A DNA stretch of 39,828 bases, taken from NCBI GenBank assembly GCA_002316835.1, contig DCEG01000049.1, positions 15,184-55,011 on the forward strand, in the 5' to 3' direction. The notes below the pieces were generated by a model that was not told the origin of the DNA, did no database searches, and was given only the letters and a program-made list of their open reading frames with translations. Within the stretch, counting starts at the first letter, position 1. Each line of letters starts with the position of its first letter. Below, piece after piece: positions 8,132-16,946 of this stretch. The position numbers and the translations under genes were made by a program. This DNA is from Bacteroidales bacterium UBA1035. Lineage in GTDB: Bacteria > Bacteroidota > Bacteroidia > Bacteroidales > Dysgonomonadaceae.

Positions 8132-9238
8132 ATGAAGCAATTTTTAGCTTTTGTAAAAAAGGAATTCTATCATATATTACGCGATGGGAGAACGATGCTG
8201 ATCTTGCTAGGAATGCCTATTGTGCAAATTTTGTTGTTTGGCTTCGCCATAAATATGGAAGTGCAAAATATCCGCACGGTCATATTCGATCCGGCGCAGG
8301 ATGCGATAACCACTCAGATTAGCCGGCGAATTGCAGCGAATCGTTATTTTAACATGAATAAATATGTAAGCTCGTTCGATGAGATAAACAGGTTGCTGCA
8401 ACAAGGAGAAATAGATGTAGCAATTGTGTATGAACAAAATTTTAACGAAAACCTTATCCATACAAAGAAGGCGCAATTACAGATTATTACTGATGCATCA
8501 AACCCAAATACAGGAACAATTGTGGCTAATTACGTGATGGCAATTATCGGCGATTACCAGAAAGAGATGTTGCGAACCAACAGCATTCCTTATCAAATTA
8601 ATATAGAAAACAAACTGCTTTATAACCCCGAAATGAGATCAGCATATACTTTTGTTCCGGGGATTATGGGACTGGTATTGTTAGTAATCTGTGCAATTAT
8701 GACATCTATATCCATCGTTCGCGAAAAAGAACGTGGCACCATGGAAGTGTTGCTGGCATCTCCATTAAAATCGTGGACAGTATTAATTTCCAAAACTATT
8801 CCCTACCTTACCTTGTCGTTTGTCAATTTGATTACCATACTTTTGTTATCGGTTTACATTTTGAATGTTCCCATTCAAGGGAGTTTAGTGTTACTGATAT
8901 TTATTTCAGTTCTATTTATTTTTCTGGCATTATCACTTGGATTGTTAATTTCAACAGCCGTTGACACTCAGGTTGTTGCTGTATTGATATCAGGAATTGG
9001 CTTAATGATGCCGGCACTGATTCTTTCCGGAATGATCTTTCCAATCGAAAATATGCCTTTACCGCTGCAATGGGCTTCATCAATTGTTCCCGCCCGGTGG
9101 TATATTTCTGCTGTAAAAAAAGTAATGATTGAGGGATTGGGTGTTGCTCATATAATAAAGGAGCTAAGCGTTATAATCGGGATGATCATTTTTCTCATTG
9201 GCGCAAGTATTGCAAACATTAAAAACAGGTTAGCATGA
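8132..9238 (+). CDS. ABC-2 type permease (YbhS-like)
   Basis: 368 residues with one N-terminal membrane segment (about 23-42), a large soluble domain (about 45-175) that would face the periplasm, and five C-terminal membrane segments (about 178-365). The EKERGTMEVLLASPLK motif after the second segment is typical of ABC-2 permeases. Its last four bases overlap the next permease gene (ATGA, 9235-9238), which implies coupled translation and a heterodimeric channel. Confidence 0.9.
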   Translation: MKQFLAFVKKEFYHILRDGRTMLILLGMPIVQILLFGFAINMEVQNIRTVIFDPAQDAITTQISRRIAANRYFNMNKYVSSFDEINRLLQQGEIDVAIVYEQNFNENLIHTKKAQLQIITDASNPNTGTIVANYVMAIIGDYQKEMLRTNSIPYQINIENKLLYNPEMRSAYTFVPGIMGLVLLVICAIMTSISIVREKERGTMEVLLASPLKSWTVLISKTIPYLTLSFVNLITILLLSVYILNVPIQGSLVLLIFISVLFIFLALSLGLLISTAVDTQVVAVLISGIGLMMPALILSGMIFPIENMPLPLQWASSIVPARWYISAVKKVMIEGLGVAHIIKELSVIIGMIIFLIGASIANIKNRLA

Positions 9239-10353
9239 GCCAGTTAAAATATCTCATCGAAAAGGAATTCAAACAAATCAAGCGGAATTCAATCATTCCT
9301 AAAATGATTATAGGCTATCCTATTTTGGTAATGCTTATTTTTCCATGGGCAATCAATTTTGAAGTTAAGAACATAAAAATTCACATTGTAGATAACGCTA
9401 AAAGCGTTTATTCACAACGTCTGATAAACAAAATCGATGCATCGTCTTATTTCATTCTGACTAATATTTCTACCAATTACAAAACTGCGTTAGATGATAT
9501 AGAAAAAGAAAAATCCGATATAATTTTGGAAATTCCGGCATCGTTTGACAAGGATATGGTCAAAGAAAAACGAGCAGACCTAATGATTTCGGCAAATGCG
9601 GTGAACAGTACACAAGGATTGCTTGGAAACAACTATCTAATGCAAATTATAAACGATTTTTCACAAGAACTTCGCACAGAGATTTATCCGGTATCAGTTT
9701 TATCTAATACCCCCCATATTGAAGTCGTAACCGATTATCGTTATAACAAGAAACTCGACTACAAAACGTTTATGATCCCTGCATTTATCGTTCTGATGGT
9801 AACACTCGTATGCGGAATTCTTCCTTCCCTAAATATAGTTATTGAGAAAGAAACAGGAACCATTCAACAAATTAATGCAACGCCCGTAAGCAAATTCAAT
9901 TTTATTTTGGCAAAACTTATTCCTTATTGGATTATCGGGCTGATTATTCTTACCATTTCGTTTTTTATCGCCTGGATTATTTATGGACTACTTCCTTCGG
10001 GCAGTTTTACCACGATTTATATTTCTGCCATTATTTTCCTTTTGGCTGTTACCGGACTGGGAATTATTATCTCCAACTATTCAGAGACATTGCAGCAATC
10101 CATGTTTTTGGTTATGTTTTTCATTCTTATTATTATTCTTCTCAGCGGAATGTTCACTCCTATTTCTGCGATGCCTGAATGGGCGCAGATTATTGCACAT
10201 ATCAATCCACTCACCTATTTTATTGAAATCATGCGATTGGTTTATTTAAAAGGCAGTTCGTTACCTGATGTTTTCAAACCATTGACATGGTTAATTGGTT
10301 TTGCCGTTTTTTTAAATTCATGGGCAGTAGTCAGCTATAGAAAACGAGGTTAA
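9235..10353 (+). CDS. ABC-2 type permease (YbhR-like)
   Basis: 372 residues, same layout as its partner: one N-terminal membrane segment (about 24-42), an extracytoplasmic domain and five to six C-terminal segments, with EKETGTIQQINATPVS in place of the partner's EKERGTMEVLLASP. The conserved GMFTPISAMPEWAQ stretch near the end is characteristic of the family. It begins within the stop codon of the preceding permease. Together they form the inner-membrane pore of the TetR-regulated exporter. Confidence 0.9.
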   Translation: MSQLKYLIEKEFKQIKRNSIIPKMIIGYPILVMLIFPWAINFEVKNIKIHIVDNAKSVYSQRLINKIDASSYFILTNISTNYKTALDDIEKEKSDIILEIPASFDKDMVKEKRADLMISANAVNSTQGLLGNNYLMQIINDFSQELRTEIYPVSVLSNTPHIEVVTDYRYNKKLDYKTFMIPAFIVLMVTLVCGILPSLNIVIEKETGTIQQINATPVSKFNFILAKLIPYWIIGLIILTISFFIAWIIYGLLPSGSFTTIYISAIIFLLAVTGLGIIISNYSETLQQSMFLVMFFILIIILLSGMFTPISAMPEWAQIIAHINPLTYFIEIMRLVYLKGSSLPDVFKPLTWLIGFAVFLNSWAVVSYRKRG

Positions 10354-10412
10354 CACGCCGTATTAATGAAACAAAAGCACTTCAAAATATGTTGTATGTA
10401 AAAACAAAGAAA

Positions 10413-11006
10413 ATGAAAAAATATACGCTATCTACTCTTTTCGTAGCTGGAATTTTCACGCTTACTATGTCGTGTAAACAGCAGACCCAAAAATCTGAAA
10501 ATGTTATTCAACCACAAACTGAAACATCTATACAAGCACCAGAAGAAAGATCGACAGATCTTCACAACAAATTAATGTCTTCTTTCAATCCAAATTGGGA
10601 AGTAGAAGAACCTGCTCCTACCGACTATCCAGAATATTATGGTGGTTCGTTTATCGACAATGATGGTAAGTTTGTGGTTTGTGTCGTTGGAAATCCTACA
10701 CAACATCGTTCAGAGATTGCCACAATTCTCGAAACTGACGATTTTCTAACGGAATCGTGCACCTACTCTTATCGCGAAATGATGCAGGTAATGGATAAAA
10801 TAGATGCATTTTTGAGCGACTCATCCATACCCACCGATCATCCGTTTCTTACTTACTTTGCAGGTGCCGGAGCCGATGTTTTCGAAAATCGGGTAGTCGT
10901 GCAATTAACCGAATTAAACGATGCTGCCATTCAGGCGTTTAAAAAAGATATCTCCAATTCTCCGGCTGTAATGTTCGAGAAAGGTGATATGCCGGTGTTG
11001 ATGTAA
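10413..11006 (+). CDS. Small lipoprotein of unknown function at end of efflux operon
   Basis: 197 residues from the Met at 10413 (MKKYTLSTLFVAGIFTLTMSC), preferred over an upstream ATG at 10389 because it starts the signal peptide directly; lipobox TMSC. A Gln/Thr/Ser/Glu-rich linker follows. The mature domain has YYGGSFIDNDGKFVVCVVGN, then a helix-rich part, then ENRVVVQLTELNDAAIQAF. That arrangement distantly recalls propeptide-like modules of secreted serine proteases, but no protease domain is present and I do not assign a function. It lies 59 bases after the second permease on the same strand and is probably co-transcribed. Confidence 0.75.
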   Translation: MKKYTLSTLFVAGIFTLTMSCKQQTQKSENVIQPQTETSIQAPEERSTDLHNKLMSSFNPNWEVEEPAPTDYPEYYGGSFIDNDGKFVVCVVGNPTQHRSEIATILETDDFLTESCTYSYREMMQVMDKIDAFLSDSSIPTDHPFLTYFAGAGADVFENRVVVQLTELNDAAIQAFKKDISNSPAVMFEKGDMPVLM

Positions 11007-11091
11007 GTATGATTATAAAGCTCAAAAGTATTCCATTTTGTACTTATCAACATTATTTTCTTATTTGTTCCGGTAAAACACTCAAAATTGA

Positions 11092-11109
11092 TATTTTTGC
11101 ATAAGTTTG
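11092..11109 (+). promoter_or_regulatory. Possible -7 boxes for the cotH-queC unit
   Basis: Two TAnnTTTG matches lie just before the ATG at 11140: TATTTTTG (11092-11099) and TAAGTTTG (11102-11109). A TTG at 11065-11067 is 24 bases before the first, slightly too far. One of them probably drives the CotH-like gene. Confidence 0.4.
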
Positions 11110-11139
11110 TAGTTAAAATTACTAAACTCTCTCTTACCA

Positions 11140-13119
11140 ATGAACATAAAAAAGAATATTGTTCTTTTGCTTTGTGTTTGGTCATTCACTACTTTAGCCG
11201 TTGCACAAAACTCCACCCTACTCAAAGGTGAAATAATCGGCACAAAAGAATCTGTCGATTATTCAACCGGAGGAAAATCTTTGACCGTAAATACCCTAAC
11301 TAATGTTTTTGACAACAATTTTGACACCTATTTCGCGTCATACGAAAGAAGCGGCACGTGGGTAGGACTCGATTTAGGTAATGAGCACGTAATTACTCAA
11401 ATTGGTTATTCACCGCGAATCAGTCAACCTTCAAGAGTGGAATTAGCTGTTATAGAAGGAGCTAATAAACCCGATTTCGGCGATGCGGTGCCGTTGTATA
11501 TTATAAAAAATCCTGCAGAAGAACGAAAAATAACCACCGCAAGTATAAACTCTACTAAGGGATTCAGATACGTTCGTTATGTCGGCCCTTCCAATGTTAG
11601 GTGTAATTTGGCAGAACTTCAATTCTACGGTTATGCAGGCAAGGGAGATAATTCCAAACTCTATCAACCTACAAATCTGCCCGTAGTTGTCGTTCATACC
11701 GTTAACAGCGAGGATGTAACCTCAAAGGAAGTTTATTTAAAGGGGATCATAAATGTCATTTCCGATAACGGGCAAAAATTATTCACCGATAGCGTACAAA
11801 TCAGAGGCAGAGGAAATGCCAGTTGGACTTTTCCCAAAAAACCTTACAAAATCAAACTCTATAACAAAACCAATTTACTCGGAATGCCTGCGAATGCAAG
11901 AGAGTGGACACTCATTAACAATCACGGTGATAAAACCCTCATGCGCAACCTTCTCGCTTTCGACATCAGTAAACGGTTGGAAATGCCTTATACGCCTGCA
12001 GGCATGGCCGTAGATGTAATTTTGAACGGCGAATATAAAGGAACTTATCAGTTATGTGACCAGATAGAAGTCAGAAAAAACAGGGTGAACATAATAGAGA
12101 TGGAAACCACCGATGTTATGCTCCCGAATCTATCGGGTGGTTATCTGATTGAGATCGATGCCTATGCAAGTAGCGAAATATCGTGGTTTACTTCCCAAAA
12201 AGGAATGCCTGTAACCATTAAATCGCCTGACGAAGATGACATTACTTCCGAGCAACGTAATTACATCGTTAATTATTTCAATCAGATGGAGAAAACCGTT
12301 CACGGGAACTACATGAATGAAAATGCCGACTTCAGGAGATATTTAGACACACCCTCTTTTTTCAAAAATTTTATTATTGGTGAATTTTGCGGAAATACAG
12401 ATACTTACTGGAGCACCTACATGTATAAAGACCGTAACGTTGAAAAATTTACAACAAGTCCGATTTGGGATTATGACCTAGCGTTTGAAAATGACATACG
12501 GACATATCCTATTAATTCATTATATGATTTTATTTTCAGAACAAAAGGATCAACTGCAAATGGAATGAGGAATTTCGTAAGTAATATCATTGCCAGTGAC
12601 AGATCGAAAAAAGAGATTTCGGATATTTGGGTAAATGCGAGGGAAACAAAACTTATAACTTTAGAATCCATGAACAAGTTGGTTGACAGCCTATCAACAT
12701 TACTTCTTCAATCACAAGAACTTAATTTTAAGAGGTGGCCTATTTTAAATATGGTTGTTCATCAAAATCCAATGGCACGGGGTTCGTATCAAGCCGAGGT
12801 GAATGCCGTAAAAAAATATATCGAGGAAAGAATTGTATGGATGGATGAAAAAATAATAGTAAAGAGCCCTGATCCCGAACCGGAACCGGAAATTTCCACC
12901 ATAGGAAAAATCTTCACATCGGGAACAATGCTTACAATAAAAGACTTTGACGATATAATGCAGCTATATTTATATGACACGAGTGGAAGAATAATAACCT
13001 TAAAACAACTGTATCCCGAGGAAACATTCTCAACCCGATTACTGCCGGGTGTTTATATTATCAGGTTACATAATCTAAAAGGCAATACAAACGAGTATCA
13101 CAAAGTACTTATGAGGTAA
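11140..13119 (+). CDS. Secreted CotH-kinase-like protein with discoidin-like and T9SS sorting domains
   Basis: 659 residues. Signal peptide to about residue 22; a discoidin/F5-8-like beta-sandwich at about 30-165 (FDNNFDTYFASYE, WVGLDLGNEHVITQIGYSPR); a CotH domain at about 180-570 with RGRGNASWTFPKKPYKIKL (222-240), LINNHGDKTLMRN and the catalytic-type PIWDYDLAF (441-449); a DPEPEPE linker; and a C-terminal type A T9SS sorting domain (about 595-659, LYLYDTSGRIITL, LLPGVYIIRL, final KVLMR). CotH proteins are atypical kinases; in spore formers CotH phosphorylates coat proteins. The sorting domain predicts secretion by the type IX system to the cell surface. Followed after 23 bases by queC, probably co-transcribed, though a shared role is not evident. 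Confidence 0.88.
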   Translation: MNIKKNIVLLLCVWSFTTLAVAQNSTLLKGEIIGTKESVDYSTGGKSLTVNTLTNVFDNNFDTYFASYERSGTWVGLDLGNEHVITQIGYSPRISQPSRVELAVIEGANKPDFGDAVPLYIIKNPAEERKITTASINSTKGFRYVRYVGPSNVRCNLAELQFYGYAGKGDNSKLYQPTNLPVVVVHTVNSEDVTSKEVYLKGIINVISDNGQKLFTDSVQIRGRGNASWTFPKKPYKIKLYNKTNLLGMPANAREWTLINNHGDKTLMRNLLAFDISKRLEMPYTPAGMAVDVILNGEYKGTYQLCDQIEVRKNRVNIIEMETTDVMLPNLSGGYLIEIDAYASSEISWFTSQKGMPVTIKSPDEDDITSEQRNYIVNYFNQMEKTVHGNYMNENADFRRYLDTPSFFKNFIIGEFCGNTDTYWSTYMYKDRNVEKFTTSPIWDYDLAFENDIRTYPINSLYDFIFRTKGSTANGMRNFVSNIIASDRSKKEISDIWVNARETKLITLESMNKLVDSLSTLLLQSQELNFKRWPILNMVVHQNPMARGSYQAEVNAVKKYIEERIVWMDEKIIVKSPDPEPEPEISTIGKIFTSGTMLTIKDFDDIMQLYLYDTSGRIITLKQLYPEETFSTRLLPGVYIIRLHNLKGNTNEYHKVLMR

Positions 13120-13142
13120 CTAAAACAATTCAATTCAAACAA

Positions 13143-13850
13143 ATGATCAATCAAAAAAACGAAGACGCGCTTGTCCTTTTTTCAGGAGGGCAAGATTCCA
13201 CAACCTGCCTGTTTTGGGCAAAACAAACTTTTCGAAATGTTGAAACTTTATGCTTTTCATACGGGCAACGCCACTCTGTGGAAATAGAAATTGCCCGGAA
13301 TATCGCCGAAATAGCAAATGTACCGTTTCAATTGCTCGACGCATCTATTATTTCACATCTCTCACCAAACTCTTTGACAGACTCGTCAATCGTTATGGAT
13401 GAAGAACAACCCGCCGGCTCATATCCCAATACTTTTGTCCCGGGGCGTAATATGTTGTTTATTACTTTTGCAGCAGCAATCGCATACGGGAAAAATATAC
13501 GTCATTTGGTTACCGGCGTTTCCGAAGCCGATTACAGCGGATATCCAGATTGCAGGGATACATTTATCCACTCATTAAATGCGAGTATAAATCTGGCCAT
13601 GGACAAACATTTTGTTATTCATACGCCTTTGATGCACCGGGACAAAGCTAAAGTGTGGCAATTTGCCGACGAGTTAGGTGTTTTTGATATCGTAAAAAAT
13701 GAAACTCTCACCTGTTACAATGGAATAAAAGCAGACGGATGTGGACATTGTCCTGCATGTAAACTACGCAACAAGGGATTACAGGAGTATTTAGATTTAA
13801 AGAAAAAGCAAACAACAGATTATCTAACGATCAAACCGATAATATTGTAA
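13143..13850 (+). CDS. queC: 7-cyano-7-deazaguanine (preQ0) synthase
   Basis: 235 residues, normal length. Converts 7-carboxy-7-deazaguanine with ammonia and ATP to preQ0 in queuosine synthesis. PP-loop SGGQDST at 14-20; a GVSEADYSGYPDCR motif near 125-138; and a C-terminal zinc site with Cys191, Cys200, Cys203 and Cys206 (CYNG..DGCGHCPACK). Its last 27 bases overlap the end of the convergent FAD oxidoreductase gene. queF lies 3 kb away on the same strand but in a different unit; queD and queE are not in the window. Confidence 0.96.
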   Translation: MINQKNEDALVLFSGGQDSTTCLFWAKQTFRNVETLCFSYGQRHSVEIEIARNIAEIANVPFQLLDASIISHLSPNSLTDSSIVMDEEQPAGSYPNTFVPGRNMLFITFAAAIAYGKNIRHLVTGVSEADYSGYPDCRDTFIHSLNASINLAMDKHFVIHTPLMHRDKAKVWQFADELGVFDIVKNETLTCYNGIKADGCGHCPACKLRNKGLQEYLDLKKKQTTDYLTIKPIIL

Positions 13851-15026
13851 CAACGGATCGGCTTCTCCGGCTAATATTTTCAGCACCAGTTCCATCCCTT
13901 GAACCGAAAAGGTAATGCCGTTTCCGCCCAATGCTAAAACAAAAATAGCATTTCTGAAATCTGGATGTTTGCCTATATATGGTAAACCATCTTTTGTCAA
14001 TCCAAATGCTCCTGACCAATTATAATCTTCGGTGAAATTTATATTTGGAAAGTGATTTTTTATTTTTCTGATAAGTTTATTGGCTTTCTCGTCTTTGATC
14101 TTCTCGGTGAATCCACCGTATTTAAATTTCACATCTTCACCACCCACCAATAATCTCTTATCATCGGTGGTACGCATATAAATGTAAGGGTTATCGGTGT
14201 CCCAAATCAGGACATCTTTTAATTCATTATAGTGATTGATATGCTGTTCGCTTACGCAAGCAAAAGTACTGACGAATTCAGCATACTTCTTTCTGAACAT
14301 ATACAGCGTTTCAAAACCGGAACAAAAGATAACTTTGCGACAAATTACCATATTCCCCAAATCTGTATGGATAACAACATTTTCTTTGTTGTAGTCGATT
14401 TTCTTTATGATAGTATGATCGAAAACAGGCATTCCTTTGCGGTGGTTGTTATCTAAAAGTTCATGTGCAAATTGAAAAGCATCAATAGAGGCACCTTCTT
14501 CCGATAGTATACCGGCAAAGGAAATCATCTTATATCGTTTTCTTATTTCTCTCGATGTTAGCCATTCAACATTGAAACCGTGCTTAACTCTAAGTTCGAA
14601 TTCCTCCTTTAATTTAGCTTCCGCTTTCTTGGAATGAGCGACTTGTAATGATTTTTTTAACTCAAATCCGCATTTAAGTTTCTCGCTTTTCACCAACTTA
14701 TCCAAAATCTCTATGGACCGGATACCCGCTTTATAGCACTCCACAGCCGGCATTTCTCCAATCATGTCAGCCAGATCAGTCAGCGGAGTATCAATTTCGT
14801 ACTGTAACATCGATGTTGTAGCCGAAGTGCTTCCGGCAGCTACATCCCTTTTATCAATTACTATCGTTTTGTATCCCGCATTGTGAAGTGTATGACTTAT
14901 AAGCGCACCTGTAATTCCCGATCCTATCACGGCAATATCACAAACAATGTTTTCTTTCAAAGACGGATAGCTTTTAAGAATTCCATTTTTCAGCAACCAA
15001 AAAGACTCGGGGGACCGGAGTTTCAT
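13824..15026 (-). CDS. DAO-family FAD-dependent oxidoreductase
   Basis: 400 residues. The N-terminal dinucleotide fold has VIGSGITGALIS (33-44, GxGxxG) and a conserved VIDKRDVAAGSTSATTSML stretch, the flavin-binding region of the glycine oxidase/D-amino acid oxidase family. The C-terminal FAD-closing segment reads GLTKDGLPYIGKHPDFRN and ALGGNGITFS. Related proteins oxidise amines or amino acids; the substrate is unknown. It starts 22 bases after the stop of the M14 peptidase gene on the same strand, likely one operon: the peptidase could release amino acids that this enzyme oxidises, but that is inference. Its 3' end overlaps queC by 27 bases tail to tail. Confidence 0.85.
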   Translation of the reverse strand: MKLRSPESFWLLKNGILKSYPSLKENIVCDIAVIGSGITGALISHTLHNAGYKTIVIDKRDVAAGSTSATTSMLQYEIDTPLTDLADMIGEMPAVECYKAGIRSIEILDKLVKSEKLKCGFELKKSLQVAHSKKAEAKLKEEFELRVKHGFNVEWLTSREIRKRYKMISFAGILSEEGASIDAFQFAHELLDNNHRKGMPVFDHTIIKKIDYNKENVVIHTDLGNMVICRKVIFCSGFETLYMFRKKYAEFVSTFACVSEQHINHYNELKDVLIWDTDNPYIYMRTTDDKRLLVGGEDVKFKYGGFTEKIKDEKANKLIRKIKNHFPNINFTEDYNWSGAFGLTKDGLPYIGKHPDFRNAIFVLALGGNGITFSVQGMELVLKILAGEADPLLQYYRFDR

Positions 15027-15048
15027 ATGTTTTTATTGTTATAAGGGT

Positions 15049-16797
15049 TCATTTTATTATTCTCCCAACAGGATATACATTGTATTCTTTATCCCAGTAT
15101 GGTGTTCTGCTGTAAAACCAATTGAGAACAGCGGAAGATTCCAACAAGATGTCTGGGTTTGCTTTTTTTTCTCTCTCCCACTCTTCTCTTAATGAAGGAT
15201 CTCTTTCCAACATCTCACGCGCCATTGCTTCCATTACATACGATTCGGAGTATTCTTTTTGTTCCATAACTGCATTAAAAAATCCCCAGGCAGCAAATGA
15301 TTCGGAGCAGCCAGGCTCCAACGCATTGGCAATGAGCTTTGCTGTTCTTTGATTCATAGTTACCACTACAGAATTTTTCGGAAACGTCTGTTGCAATGTA
15401 TCACTTATTGTCTCAAAACTCACTTTATGTCTTCCCTCATAGGGCCGTGATGCCCATACCGGAGTAACAAACCGGGTTACTGATACCATCAAAGTCGTGT
15501 CCTGAAGAATTTTTCTCATTATCACTCCATGCCATTGCAGCCTTTCGATAACAGCTGTATATTGTGGTGGGATAATGTAAGCTTCAGGCAAATATACATA
15601 ATTTTGAGGTGTGGAGTGCGGGAAATAGGTTATTTTCCACGTAGTGGGCTTGGTATTATCGTATTTAAACCAGTCTCCTCCTGTAAGATCACTCTTTTCT
15701 ATTGTGTACTCAAATCCTCTAAAAGTGAGTGAAGTAGTATCAGAAAAAGATTGCTTGTAACTCAGGGGAAACGGTTTTTCCCGAAACTCGGAAGATGCAA
15801 CATATAAATCCGCTTTGGCAATCTGATTCTTTAGTTGTTCATGATCTTTATCGAGTAATTCCAACACATGTTTTATCATATGATAAGCAGCCTCTACCCT
15901 TACTTTATAGGGTTTCAACATGTGAGTCTCTATCAATAATGACGGTCTGTTATGAACCAGGGTATAACCATATGATAGCATGGGGCTGGCATACTTATTG
16001 GTCATTCCGCTCCTGGGATCATGCCAATTTCGAAATTCCACATACGGAAAGATAGGCATATTATCTTTTTCCATCATCTCTGTCAAGTATGGTTTGGCTG
16101 TTGTAGATACCCATTGAGCAATATTTTCATCTAAATTGCCTTCAGCTGGCAACGAATATGTCAAAGGGTACTGATAATCCGCTCCATCGGTCGCATGAGT
16201 ATCGATAAAGAAATCTGGCAACCATTCGTTGTAAAGTTTTATCCAAGCCTTCATTTCAGGGGTATCGGCTTTCATGTAATCTCTGTTTAAATTCAGGTTC
16301 TGCGATGTAGTGCGCCAACCCATTTCTTTGGGCCCGTTTTGATTGATACGATTATAAGCATTAAATCGCTCATGCCCATCCACGTTGAAAATTGGTATAA
16401 ACACAATAGTAACGTTTTTCAATAGATTAATATCTAATTTCCCGACAATTATATCGCGTAGCAATAGAAAAGTGGCATCTTTACCGTTTGGTTCACCCGC
16501 GTGAATGCAAGCCTGAATCATTAAGACAACTTTCCCGCTTTTCTTCACTTGGCTTGCTGAAAAGGTGGCATCTTTATCAACGATCAAAAGGGGTAAATCT
16601 CTTCCTTGCGGACTCTTTCCGAAAGTAGTGTAATGAATATAGGGAGAAGTTTTATCAAGTAATTTACAGTAATCTATGGTTTCGTTGTAGCGAGGTGTCT
16701 CCAGTCCTCCGGATTCTTCAAAGTACGTTATCAGAGGCTGTTGCGCAAGTATATTAAAAGAGATCAACAGGAATAAACCAGACAGTATCCGTTTCAT
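15049..16797 (-). CDS. Secreted M14-family zinc carboxypeptidase
   Basis: 582 residues with a signal peptide (cut after about residue 19, ILAQQ). Zinc ligands His99 and Glu102 in IHAGEPNGKDA, third ligand His201 in IDTHATDG; NLNRDY (169-174) gives the substrate carboxylate-binding Asn-Arg pair, and Glu290 in LLIETHM is the catalytic Glu. The C-terminal about 250 residues are outside the peptidase core and typical of the large Bacteroidota M14 proteins. Would cleave C-terminal residues from peptides in the periplasm or outside. Has a good promoter at 16827-16858 and likely runs into the FAD oxidoreductase gene. Confidence 0.9.
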   Translation of the reverse strand: MKRILSGLFLLISFNILAQQPLITYFEESGGLETPRYNETIDYCKLLDKTSPYIHYTTFGKSPQGRDLPLLIVDKDATFSASQVKKSGKVVLMIQACIHAGEPNGKDATFLLLRDIIVGKLDINLLKNVTIVFIPIFNVDGHERFNAYNRINQNGPKEMGWRTTSQNLNLNRDYMKADTPEMKAWIKLYNEWLPDFFIDTHATDGADYQYPLTYSLPAEGNLDENIAQWVSTTAKPYLTEMMEKDNMPIFPYVEFRNWHDPRSGMTNKYASPMLSYGYTLVHNRPSLLIETHMLKPYKVRVEAAYHMIKHVLELLDKDHEQLKNQIAKADLYVASSEFREKPFPLSYKQSFSDTTSLTFRGFEYTIEKSDLTGGDWFKYDNTKPTTWKITYFPHSTPQNYVYLPEAYIIPPQYTAVIERLQWHGVIMRKILQDTTLMVSVTRFVTPVWASRPYEGRHKVSFETISDTLQQTFPKNSVVVTMNQRTAKLIANALEPGCSESFAAWGFFNAVMEQKEYSESYVMEAMAREMLERDPSLREEWEREKKANPDILLESSAVLNWFYSRTPYWDKEYNVYPVGRIIK

Positions 16798-16826
16798 AAT
16801 ATTTTTAGAATAACCGTTACAAAGCT

Positions 16827-16858
16827 CAAAGATACAACTTTTTAAAAAAAAACATCAA
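16827..16858 (-). promoter_or_regulatory. Promoter of the M14 peptidase/FAD oxidoreductase unit
   Basis: Minus strand: TTG at 16858..16856 and TATCTTTG at 16834..16827, 21-base spacer, about 30 bases before the ATG at 16797. Good match to the Bacteroidota pattern. Confidence 0.65.
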
Positions 16859-16863
16859 TATCT

Positions 16864-16879
16864 TTTTATCATGATAAAA
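16864..16879. promoter_or_regulatory. Perfect 16-bp palindrome between divergent promoters
   Basis: TTTTATCATGATAAAA is a perfect palindrome just upstream of the -33 of the M14 promoter and about 40 bases upstream of the queF -7 box. It could be an operator serving either side; AT-richness makes chance possible. Confidence 0.35.
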
Positions 16880-16920
16880 TGAAAAAATGAGAAAAATTTT
16901 CGAAATATGTTTTTTCATAG

Positions 16921-16928
16921 TATTTTTG
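16921..16928 (+). promoter_or_regulatory. -7 box of queF-thuA-like unit
   Basis: TATTTTTG (TAnnTTTG) 18 bases before the queF ATG at 16947. No clear TTG at -33. No preQ1 riboswitch-like element was found in the leader, which is too short for one. Confidence 0.4.
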
Positions 16929-16946
16929 AGAAACAAACGGATAGTT

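Noticed and set aside
16798..16946. preQ1 riboswitch upstream of queF
   Set aside because: No hairpin plus A-rich tail of the right form; the -7 box is only 18 bases before the start, leaving no room for an aptamer.
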